Source of the DNA: Dactylorhiza incarnata
Taxonomy: Eukaryota > Streptophyta > Magnoliopsida > Asparagales > Orchidaceae
Length of the DNA: 64,000 bases
NCBI GenBank assembly: GCA_033032865.1
Contig: JAWHQI010000099.1
Span: 7,910,501-7,974,500, forward strand
Direction: 5' to 3'
This document shows positions 21,741 to 31,588 of this stretch, piece by piece (the stretch's first letter is position 1; the number at the start of each line of letters is the position of its first letter). A model generated the notes under the pieces. It was given only the letters and a program-made list of their open reading frames with translations. It was not told the origin of the DNA and ran no database searches. The translations under genes were made by a program, and so were the position numbers.

Positions 21741-23645
21741 ATGGGCGGTGAACCGGATGGAAGGGGCAAATGCGCCAGCGCTTTCGCAGACCATGATTTC
21801 GACTCCTGCGACCTCACCAAGGAGGCTCTCTTGACCACCATCGCGAACTACATCCCGGGGGAATTCACCGCGACCCGTCTGGAACCCGGTGATCGCATCA
21901 ATTCCTGCTCTCCCGGGACCCTTGCCATCCCGCTAGAGCACTTCGAGCTGGGGTTCCGCCTACCTATTTGGCTGGAAGTCCGCCAGACGCTTCGGTACTT
22001 CGGAGTTGTTCCCGCCCAGCTCAACCCGAACTCCATCGCCATGCTGGTGGGGTTCGCTTGCTATCTCCGGGAAGAAGGGATCGAGTTCAGCCTCCCCGTC
22101 TTCCGCAAACTCTTCACCTTCCGCGCGAAGCACGGAACCTCCTTCTTCTCGGGCCAAAATCCTCTGAAGGTGGCTGGTCTCGCCAACAAGAACCATGACT
22201 GGCTTCGCCGGTTCGTGTTCGTTAGCGGGAACTTTGGGAATGTTCTCTACGCGACGGTGCAGGAGGAGGAGTCGACCTTTTGGCCCCCATCACTGAGTGG
22301 TCATGATTCTAAGCTCCACTAGTATATCCTAGAGCAGGGCATGGACGTCATCCACCTCCGGAGGAATGTGGATTCGCTCCCGCCCATTCCGCCGGGCGAA
22401 GGTAGGCTGGTGCAGTCTTCGCACGACTTTACTCTCCCTCCTTCTCGCCTTAATTACCGAGCGCTCTTCTCTGATTACAGGTGTTCGTGACTTCCCGCTG
22501 AACCCTCTGCGCCCTGCCGGAGCGGCTCTGGGGCACTCGCTGTCCTCCGCGCGTGCTGCCGCCGATGCCTGTCGAGAGGACTTGGCTCCTTCCAAGACCA
22601 GTGGCCATAAGCGAAAGTCGGACTCGGCCGCGCTCCCCCCTCCTCGAAGAAGGGGAAGGTCCCCCCATTGTCGAAGGACAAGGCCACCCCGGCCTCAAAA
22701 GGGAAGGAAGCCCCGGGCGAGATTCCGGGGACGAACGTTCCGATGAGGACCTCTGTTCCTCCCGCAGGAACTTCTTCAGGGCCCCTGCCGAGAGATCACC
22801 GTAATTTTTCCAACGGTGAAAAACTCGTGGATCCAGTGGGAGCTCCCCTTGTTAAGTGGGACCGGAACAACAATCGGGTATCCCTCTCGACCCTTCATCC
22901 ATCATGAATCGAGACCGATGTCGCCAGCGGTGAGGCCTTCGCTTTAGCATACGCCCTATACGGCCGTGATGATGCCGAGGTGTTCGACGCCGAGAACACC
23001 CAGGTGCTAGCCCACGAGACAGCACGGGTTCTCCTTCGAGCGCTTGAACTCGCACACATGTCCTCTCATCGGAGCATCAACCTCGCGCGAAGCCTCAACG
23101 AGGTGGACGCGAATCGGGCGAGTGCCTCAGCGGAGGCCCGAGCATTGAGAGAGAAGCTGGATGCCGCCGAGGCCCTACTCGCTAGTCGCCCCATCCGGGA
23201 GGTATGATCTCTCCCTTGGACTTGCTAACCACTGCACTCTCCCACGTTTCTGACTATTCTTCTCTCCGCAGGACACCACCAGTGCCGAGATGTTGCGCGT
23301 TCGAGTGGCAGTTTTGGACGAGGAGAATCGGGGGCTGTAGGAGGACATCTGGCGCCTGCAGGCGGATTCCGCTCAGGCCCTTGGCGAAGGAAGCAAAAGG
23401 CACTCCTACTCAAAATTCGAGTTCGAGGAGCTGATGTAGGAGAGTGCCTAGGCTGCTGCGGAGCATATGCTGCAGGCCCTTCTCGTCGGTGGGTACCTGA
23501 AGGAGGGGCCGAGACGCTGTTGGTGCACCAGGTCGTGCCGGACATTTTCCTCCCAGTACCTTTCCCGGACGGCGAGGACTTTCCCCTGAATGATGAAGTC
23601 ATCTGCCTGGGCTCGGATGAGAGCGGTAGCCCTTCTCGCAAATGA
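21741..23645 (+). pseudogene. TAT3 antisense gene 2: putative gypsy-type transposon domain protein, decayed
   Basis: Starts at ATG 21741 (GAAATGG), 120 bp after TATAAATAG. Residues about 25-190 (L-T-T-I-A-N-Y-I-P...F-E-L-G-F-R-L-P...L-N-P-N-S-I-A-M-L-V-G-F...W-L-R-R-F-V-F-V) resemble the plant family Pfam calls 'putative gypsy type transposon' (PF04195, from memory). A TAG at 22320 interrupts exon 1. Intron 1 is 22402-22480 (79 bp). A frameshift lies in a C run near 22645, within a basic Lys/Pro/Ser linker. A coiled-coil-like region (A-R-A-L-R-E-K-L-D-A-A-E) precedes intron 2 (23202-23271, 70 bp, phase 0). Exon 3 has three TAG codons. Most stops fit CAG to TAG. Function unknown; by position it is the Tat antisense ORF. 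Confidence 0.65.
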
Positions 23646-24513
23646 GGGCGAGAGCTTGTTAAACTTTTTGATGAACAATTATTCTTGTGATAATTTTTTG
23701 CGAGAGCTCTTGTTGGCTCGCCCGGTGGATATATTGGGAGCCTTTTTTTTCCCCATTTTGTCTATGTGATAGTTTTTATTGATCATCCTGCAATCGTTTT
23801 GCTTATGTTTCTCGCTAGGCTCGCTAGGACGGCATAACGTTGAGTAGTCGCATCGGGCACTCGCCGAGTATCGAAGGAAGCATAAACTATCTTGCCCCTG
23901 CCATCCATTCACTTAGATCGGGGGGTTTTTCGTATGAATCAGCACTAGGTGAGGAGACTGGACTTCTCGCTTCGTGTGTTACTTTTTGCTTTTTGTGTTT
24001 CGCGATTCCGGCCTTGGCGCTCTCGCTAAGAGACTTTTTGCGCTCTCGCTAAGAGGCTTAGGTGCTCCCGCTGACTTTCGTTGGGGTCGTTACCGCGCTT
24101 GTGTGTTTGCCAGGTTCGAATGGCCTCCTGCGTCCCCTCGAACGGAAGCGTGTTCGATGCGCAACCGCCGGCCGAATGCTGTCCTTGGTTTGTATCATTC
24201 GCCCTCCCGGGGTTTGACTTTGCCTTACTTCAATTTCTCATTTTTAATTTTAAGCCTTTCCCTTCCTACCTCACCAGCTAGGTGTGAGCCTAGTCTGTGG
24301 TCGGCGGGTCTGCTCGGGGCCAACCTTTGAAGCATGGAAACTGCCACCGAGTGAGCCTTCGGCCCTGCCAGCTAGATGAAAGCCTGGACAGCGGGTCAGC
24401 TCGGGGCCATCTTCTGGAACCTTCGAGGTTTCCCCACAAGCTGTAGCATCATTTTCACACAAACAGGTTAAACAGAATATTCTCATTTCAAAAACATTAG
24501 CATTACATAGCTT
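23646..24513 (-). other. TAT3 3' region between pol stop and antisense gene 2
   Basis: No convincing ORF on either strand. A block beginning GCCTAG/GCCTGG and containing CTCGGGGCCA is roughly duplicated around 24290-24330 and 24380-24420. It would hold the terminators of the sense pol and of the convergent antisense gene. Confidence 0.55.
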
Positions 24514-27500
24514 TTAGGGATAGAAGCGTTTGAGATCATCACCACTCCATGTGTGACTGAGGGGTTGGCCCTCCACATTCTGAAGGCGGTATCCCCCAGA
24601 CTTTAGCGCCTCTTCCACGACATAGGGACCTTCCCAGTTGGGATTAAGCTTTCCCACTACGGCAGACCTTCCAGCCGCGTCGACCTTTTTGAGTACTAGG
24701 TCTCCCTTTTCGAATTGCTTGACCCTGATGTGTTTGTCGAAGTACTTGGCCATCCGCCGCTTGACCTCTTCTTGGCGAATGGCTGCCAGATCCCGGGCTT
24801 CTTCGATGAGGTCGAGGGAGAGCCGCAACTCCTCTTCGTTCCCAGCTCTCCAATCTTCCTCTCCGTTCGTGGCGGCCTTTACCCGTGGCGTCATGACTTC
24901 GAACTCTATGGGGATGACGACCTCGCAGCCGTGTGAGAGCTTGAAAGGGGTCTCTCCCGTTGCGGTGTTGGGGGTAGTCCTTAAAGCCCACAGGACTGAG
25001 GGGAGCTGCTCCACCCAATTGTCCCTAAGATTTTCCACCTTCTTCTTGAGCAAGTTCACGATAATCTTGTTTGCCGTCTCCACCTGCCCGTTGCTCCTGG
25101 GATGGTGGACGGATGCAAACCTGAGGTCTATCCCCAACTGGCCACAGAAACTGATGAACTCCTCGCTGGCAAATTGCGGGCCATTATCTGTGACGATGGC
25201 CTGCGGAAGCCCATGTCGACAGATGATCTCCCCCCATATGAAGTTGCGGACCACCTGGGAGGTGACCTTGGCCAGCGCCTTGACTTCCAACCACTTAGAG
25301 AAGTAGTCGATCATGACCAAGAGGAATCTCCTCTGCCCACTGGCCCGGGGGAAGGGTCCTACCAGATCCATCCCCCATATGGCGAATGGCCAGGGCGCCG
25401 TGATACTCCTTAGCCTCTGAGAAGGCAAGAGCTGAAGCGGGGCGAACATCTGGCACTTATGGCATTTCTTAGCGAAGGCCGTCGCATCTCTACTCAAGGT
25501 CGGCCAAAAGTACCCCTGCCTCATTATCCTTGCCTCCAACATCCTGCTCCCCGAGTGGCTGCCACACTCGCCGGAGTGAACTTCTTCCAAGATCCTCGGG
25601 ACTTCATCTTCTGAGATGCATCGGGCCAGGAGACCCGAGAGAGTCTTCCGATACAAATCCCCCTCATGGAGCACGTAGTAGGCGGACTTGTACCGGAAGC
25701 GCCTTTGGTCCGGAACCTCCTCCGGGAATTTCCCTGTTGCAAGGAAGGTGACGAAGGGATCCTTCCAAGAGGGCCGCTGCTCTATTTCCATGAGTTCCCC
25801 TTCCTCGATCGAAGGACGGAACAGATCTGTCAGGGTTCCTCTGGCTCGGGGACCGGCCTTGGCCAAGCGATCCGCTGGGGTGCTCTCCTCCCGAGGGATG
25901 TGCCTGATGGAGAAAGTCTGGAATGCTCCAATGAGGCTTCTCACTCTGGCTAAGTATCTTATGAGTGTAGGTTCCCTTGCCTCCAACTCTCCCTTGATCT
26001 GAGAGGCTATTACCATCGAGTCGATGAGGACCTCCACGTCATGGACTCCCAGTTCCTAAGCCAGACGCAGGCCGGTGATCACCGCCTCATACTTCGCCTG
26101 GTTGTTGGTGATTGGGAAATGCATTACGAGCGTCTGTTCGATCTTCATCCCGTGGGGGCTCTCCAGCACCACCCCTCCTCCGAGAGAATTTTTGCTCGAG
26201 GCCCCGTCAACTAGCAGCTTCCACGGAACATGACGAGGGGCTTGATCCTCCTCCATCTCGGCCACATAATCTGCCATGAAATCTGCCACTACCTGTGCAT
26301 TCATGGATAGTCGAGGGACGAAGGTGATATTGAACTCACTTAACTCTATTAACCACTTCGCGAGCCTCCCCGAGTGCTCTACTCCTTCGAAGATCTGGCG
26401 AAGGGGGTGATCAGTCACCACTTGGATTGAATGGGCCCGGAAGTATGGCCTGAGCTTTCTTGCCGCGACGACCAGAGCGAAGGCCAGCTTCTCTAAAATT
26501 GGGTACCTGAGTTCCGCATCCCTCAAGACCCTACTTACGTAGTAGATAGGCAGTTGTTTCTTGCCTTCTTCCCGGACTAGGACGGAGCTTACAACCTCAG
26601 TCCCGACTCCGAGGTATAAGGCTAGGTACTCCCCCTCCTTTGGGCCCTGGAGCAACGGAGCCTGGGTGAGCTGCCTCTTCAAGGCCTGGAAGGCCTCCTC
26701 GCATTCCTTTGTCCACTCAAATTTCTGGTTCCCTCGTAACGTTTTGAAGAAGGGGGAGCATTTCTCCCCGGCTCGGGAGAGAAACCTGCTCAACCCCGCG
26801 AGCTTTCTCGTCAAGCGCTGGACCTCCTTGGCATTCCGAGGCGATCCCAACTCCATGATGGCTTTGACCTTGTCCGGGTTAGGTTCTACCCCCGAAGGGG
26901 TGAGAAGGTGTCCCAGGAACTTCCCCTTGCTGGCCCCGAACACACACTTCAGGGGGTTCAGGCGCATCTTGTACTTGCGTAGGGTGGCGAAGGTTTCCTC
27001 GAGGTCTCGGAGATGAATGCTCACGCTCTTGCTCTTCACCATGAGGTCATCTACGTAAACCTCCAAGTTCCTTCCTCTTTGCTCCTTAAAAACCCGGTCC
27101 ATCATTTTCTGGTAGGTTGCTCCTGCATTTTTCAGCCCAAAGGGCATCATCTTATAGCAGTAGCACCCCTCCCGGGTGATGAAAGAGACATCTTTGATAT
27201 CCGGGGGGTGCATCCTGATCTGGTGATAACCTGAAAAAGCATCCAAAAAACTCATCACAGAAAAACCGACGGCTGAGTCAACCAGCGCGTCGATCCGAGG
27301 CAGGGGATAACAATCCTTAGGGCAGGCTTTGTTTAATAAAGAAAAGTCAATACACATACGCCAGCGACCATCGCCCTTTTTTACCATGACGACATTGGAG
27401 ACCCAGCCTGGATACTGGATCTACGATACAAAACCTACTTCAAAGAGCTTGGCCACCTCCTCGCGGATCGGTTCTTCGAGCTTGTCAGCGAAGGCTCTCC

Positions 27501-28581
27501 TTTTCTGTCGGATGGAGCGGGCTCCTGGCTCAAGGTTGAGACGATGGCAAGCCACGTCCGCCTCGATGCCTGGCATGTCTGCCGCGCTCCATGCGAAGAT
27601 GTCCACGTTCTTCTGGATGCACTCCAGCATCCTTACCCTGTCCTCCGGGCTGAGGCCCCCGCTGACACGCACCTTCTCCACCCTTCCTCCCTGGGTGATA
27701 ACCTCCATCTCCACTACTTCCTCTGCCGCCTCAAGCCGAGCCGGATCTTCCCATCTGCCCCTCGCTTCTCGCCCCTCTACCCTGGCCTTCTCCTATGCCG
27801 TACCTTCCTCCTCCATTGGTTCGACCTGCTCCTCCTGAGCTACCTCCATCTCCTTTCCTAGGGCACTGCCCTCTTCCTCTTCTCCCCTCTTCTCCACTCC
27901 TTCTCCTGGCCCCTCCGGCCTTCTCATCTCTTCATCCATCTTCTCAGCCTCCGCCATCCAAGAGATGGTGTTGACGGCAGTCACATAACACTGCCTGGCC
28001 ACCTTTGCATCTCCCCGGATTCGGATCTGGACTCCTCCACTATGGAACTTCAAGCACTGGTGGTATGATGAGGGCACACATCGGAAGGCACTGATGAGGG
28101 GGCGCCAAAATATGGCATTGTAGCTGCTCGGAGCGTCAACGATGACGAACCGGCAGTTCCTTGGGACCCCTCCTAACGTCACCTGGAGGCCGACACCTCC
28201 CTCAACCTCCTTCCTTTCTCCTGAGAAACCAAACAGCGGCCCATCAGAGGCCTGCAGCCTCTTCTTCTCCACCTCCATCGCATCGATAGCCTTCTTGAAG
28301 ATAACATTCACCGAGCTCCCATTGTCCACCAGGATCCGAGAGACCGTGAAGTTTTCTATCGCCGTCTGGATCACCAGGGCGTCGCAGAACGGGTCCTCGT
28401 AATCGGGCATATCTTCCGAGGATAAGGTGAGCTTCTCTGTGGGGGGTGGGGTCTGGGAAGTTGATGCGACGTCTCTCCGGAACATTGCCTGGAAGCTCCT
28501 CTTGAGAGAGGCCTCTATCCCAACCCCACCATGAATCACCCCAATTCCCCCCTGGCTCCTGTATCCGCCCTGTCCTCGCAT
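24514..28581 (-). pseudogene. pol: TAT3 Pol: protease, RT, RNase H, second RNase H, integrase
   Basis: One continuous frame with three TAG codons (27793, 27421, 26056). Protease: L-V-D-N-G-S-S-V-N-V-I-F; the usual I-L-G-R-P reads I-F-W-R-P. RT: W-R-M-C-I-D-F, M-P-F-G-L-K-N-A-G-A-T-Y-Q and an intact Y-V-D-D. RNase H: Y-Y-V-S-R-V-L...V-V-T-D-H-P-L. The second, archaeal-type RNase H (L-V-D-G-A-S-S...I-D-S-M-V-I...H-I-P-R-E-E) is a Tat hallmark. Integrase: H-H-C-C zinc site (C-H-K-C-Q-M), catalytic D, D, E in W-G-M-D-L, V-T-D-N-G-P-Q-F and G-Q-V-E-T, and the C-terminal G-D-L-V-L...W-E-G-P-Y-V-V. It ends R-F-Y-P. If TAG were read through, or restored to CAG, all catalytic residues checked are present. 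Confidence 0.93.
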
Positions 28582-29924
28582 CGGTCCTCTTCCGCCTCCG
28601 AGAGCACTTCCTCGATCCTGGCCTGCTGCCGCCGTGGCTGACCTCTCTCTCTCATCTCCAGGAATTCTGGGTAGGTGGCGGTCGCGTGACCTTCTTCCTA
28701 ATGAAAATCACAGTAGGGCAACGCCACTCTGTCCCCCCTTCCTGCTCTTCCTCTCCCTCCTCTTGCTCCTCTACCTCCTCTTCCTCGGCCTACTGCCATA
28801 GCTTGCTCCCTTGGGGGGTGAGGGGGTCTGGGGCCTTGCCTCCACCCCGGATTCATTCCTCCCGCCTCTCTTCCCTGGTACCCCCCTTCCTGACCTCTCA
28901 CTGGTCCTTCCTGGTGCCTCCAGCCCAACCTGTTGTTGGGCTCTTGATTCCTCTAATTCTGAGGCGGTCTTTCGAACCCCTGACCCCTGGGTTCTTCTCG
29001 CCTTCTTCCTTCTTGCTGCCTCACCTCAGGCTCGCTCATCTTCGCCAACCTTTTGTAGAATTCTGGGTTGGCCGCCTCCCCTTCTATCTCCTCCGCTGCC
29101 CGCTCCATCAACTCCTCAAAGGAGAAAGGAGCCCTTCTCTTCAGGTCCATCTTGAAGAACCCATCTTGCAACCCCACGATGAATGCCATCTTGAGGGCGA
29201 ACCCCGGCACCTCCTGCACGAGGTGTATCTCCTCTTGGAATCTATCCACATAGTGTGCCAGTGATTCCCCCTCCCTTTGCCTGATCTTGAAGAGAGCCTC
29301 CACATCCTTCTTTCTCTTTTTCGGCGTCGAGAAGCGCAGCCGGAAGCTCCGGCGCAGATCGTCGAACGCGTAGATGGAACCTACGGGGAGCTGGTGGAAC
29401 CAGTCCCTAGCTTTCTCCTTCAAAGTGGTCGCGAAGAGTCCGCACTGAAAGGCATCCGTCATGGGCAGAATTGAAACCATGTCCTCAAACCATTGCAGGT
29501 GCACGACTGGGTCATCCTTGCCAGTATAATAGGACATCTCCGGCCCCCGGAACCCCTCTGGCACTGGGGCCGAGAGGATCATCTCGCAAAAAGGGCTTCC
29601 TTCCCCTGCTCGGCGAGTGGTCCTCTCGCGCGGAGCCAGCTCGCAGACCTCAGCACTCACCGGGCTGCTGAATAGCTGCCGCCCGGGGAGATCTCGCGCG
29701 CTTCCTTCCGCTGGCACTTCCTTCCCAGGTCGCTGCCCCAGAGCATTCTCGCCGATCTGCTGGGGCGGAACCATGGGAACTGCCGGCGTCTCGCACTCGC
29801 CTCTTCCTGCGAGAACCGTCTGCAAGACTTCTCGCTTGAACTTCTCAAACATCTCCAACCACTCCCCTGTCGCTGGTGTCTGCGAGTGGCCCGAGTCAGA
29901 ACCATTTCCCCCATCTCCTGTCAT
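28536..29924 (-). pseudogene. gag: TAT3 Gag
   Basis: ATG at 29924, chosen because the protein start then matches TAT2 Gag; the frame upstream offers only a GTG. The capsid core has V-V-H-L-Q-W-F-E-D-M...A-R-D-W-F-H-Q-L-P-V-G-S-I...F-R-L-R-F-S, typical of Tat Gag (Retrotrans_gag). An Arg/Gly-rich tail and the zinc-binding end (Y-C-D-F-H...E-E-G-H-A-T) follow. Two in-frame TAG codons (28953-28955 and 28698-28700) interrupt it; the second stands where TAT2 has Q (CAG). The frame ends at TGA 28536-28538, overlapping the pol frame by about 45 nt. It forms the particle that packages element RNA. Confidence 0.87.
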
Positions 29925-29965
29925 CCAACCTAGCTTGAGATTTTCCTTCACCGGCTACGGTTCAT

Positions 29966-29977
29966 GCTCACCGCACC
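29966..29977 (-). other. TAT3 primer-binding site core
   Basis: On the minus strand GGTGCGGTGAGC lies 5 nt after the LTR end, identical to the TAT2 site. Confidence 0.75.
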
Positions 29978-29982
29978 TAAAA

Positions 29983-30678
29983 TGTTGAAACCGGCAACCG
30001 GTCTCCTGAGATAGGACCCACTGGGGGTTGTAGCCGACGCTTACTTCTCCCTCACTAAACTATCCGACTGGTGGATGAGAAAAATGGAACAGACCCAAGG
30101 CTGCAGCGATGAGGTCCTGCCACACACCCGGAAGATCTTAGAGAGCTTCCCCTCCCAAACCAAAGCTCAGCCGGGCACCTTGGAGGGCACTAACAACCAA
30201 CCGAGACTAGCCTAGAGGAGAGGACTCTCAAAAAATCCGGCTCTCCTCCAAGGTGCCCTTAAGGGTCTATTTATAGATTTTTCTAGGCTGGTCTGCAAAT
30301 AACATGAATCAGCATTTTAATTTTACTAACCGCACCCCAAATTGGCCTGCTAATAGCCTAACTCCGCTGTTCTGAAGGGCTATTTGCAGCCCATAAGGGG
30401 CATCACGGTCATTTCCTCCTAAAGCCCTTGGGGGCGAGTGGTCCATGAGGGGACCACTCGCCGAACTCTTGCTTGACTGGGCAAATGGACTGGGCGAATG
30501 CCCACACTCGGGCGAGTGTTCCGTAAGGGTGCCACTCGCTGATTTCTCCTTCCAGCCCACGGTTCGCCCCTATTGGCCCGGGGGTCTTACCACTTGTCTC
30601 AGTCTGGGCGAATGGTTTGACTGACCTGGATCTCGCCGGTGGTCTTGAGGGACCCACTCGGCGAATATGGGGTGTACA
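29983..30678 (-). repeat. TAT3 5' LTR (696 bp)
   Basis: In element orientation starts TGTACA and ends GGTTTCAACA. Its U3 carries CG-rich inverted motifs (GGCGAGTGGTCC / GGACCACTCGCC) upstream of a TATA box (plus-strand CTATTTATAG, 30267-30276). Confidence 0.95.
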
Positions 30679-30683
30679 CTGCA

Positions 30684-31455
30684 GACCTTTGAGGTTGCCT
30701 TCGCCATGATAGTCGGAGGCAGAAGAGGAGATGGTCCGGAGGTCCCACCTGAGCAGGTGGACGAGGGAACTCTCGGCCAATAGTCCAAGAAGGAAGTACC
30801 GGTGAGGCGGGAGTGGGGGGGGGGGTGCCATACCCCCCACTCGCCCATCCTCAAGGGGGCGAGCTCAGGAGGGGGGCGCCCTCCTAGCTCGCCCCGCCCC
30901 TTCAAGGGGGCGAGCTCAGGAGGGGGGCGCCCTCCCAGCTTGACCCGCCCCTTCAAGGGGGCGAGCTCCGGACGGGGGGTGCCCTCCCAGCTCGCCCCGG
31001 CTCTTCTACCCCAGCCCCAAAGGGGGACGAGCGGGGAGGCATTCGGCCCCCACTCGCCCCACCCCAAAAGGAGTCAAAACGTTGGTGGACGAGGCCACCC
31101 GGGGGTGCGGCTACCCAATAACCCGGCGAGCACAGGGGTTACCATTTCGACTCCGCGAGAGCAAGGAGGGGGAGGATTCAAAAGGAAAAGATCCAACCGC
31201 CCGAGGTGGATGCAGGGGGAGAGGACACCTCCCCAACCGCCCCGGCAGGCTAGGGCGATCGGCCAAGGAAGAAGAAAGAACCGCTCGGGAGGAAGAAGGG
31301 GCATCCGAGCAGAGTTGACTTACTGTGACTTCCATCAGGAGGAGGGTCACGCGACATCCACCTGCCCCGACTTCTTGGAGATGAAGGAGACAAGGGGCCA
31401 GAAGCCGCAGCGTCAACAACCAGAGGAGGTCGAGGAGGACCGTGCCTGGGAGTAG
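30684..31455 (+). pseudogene. gag: TAT2 Gag remainder: capsid lost, in-frame repeats, terminal zinc-binding motif
   Basis: Continues in phase from 19453: T-F-E-V-A-F-A-M-I-V-G... A single TAG (30781-30783, after G-Q) interrupts it, then the frame is open to 31455. The W-rich capsid core present in TAT3 Gag is missing. In its place are three in-frame 51-bp units (about 30855-31005; 17 residues, K-G-A-S-S-G-G-G-R-P-P), whose DNA is a palindrome of the LTR type (GGGGCGAGCT...AGCTCGCCCC). An Arg/Gly-rich stretch and Y-C-D-F-H-Q-E-E-G-H-A-T-S-T-C, the Tat Gag zinc-binding end, follow. Apart from the TAG it could encode a small RNA-binding protein. Confidence 0.8.
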
Positions 31456-31588
31456 AAGCCCGAGTCCAGGTCCCTGTGCTTAGTTTTGTTTCTTTGAGTC
31501 CATGTAGTAGGATGAAGCGTTTCTGTACTTGGTTTTCTTGCATGTAACCAGCTGACTAATGTAATAAAAGTTTTATTTTTCAAGATAT
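31456..31588 (+). other. Spacer between TAT2 Gag stop and tandem array
   Basis: Unique sequence of about 130 bp without coding sense, running into the first 78-bp unit. Confidence 0.7.

Larger units (their letters stand above)
19454..30678 (-). mobile_element. TAT3: Tat element with all pol domains, inserted in TAT2 gag
   Basis: Both LTRs are exactly 696 bp (29983-30678 as 5', 19454-20149 as 3'), flanked by perfect TSD CTGCA (19449-19453, 30679-30683). In element order: LTR, primer site, gag, protease, RT, RNase H, second RNase H, integrase, then a 4.4-kb 3' region carrying two antisense genes, polypurine tract, LTR. By eye the LTRs differ at roughly 20-25 positions, so the insertion is moderately recent. 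Coding frames are open except for five TAG codons. Confidence 0.96.
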
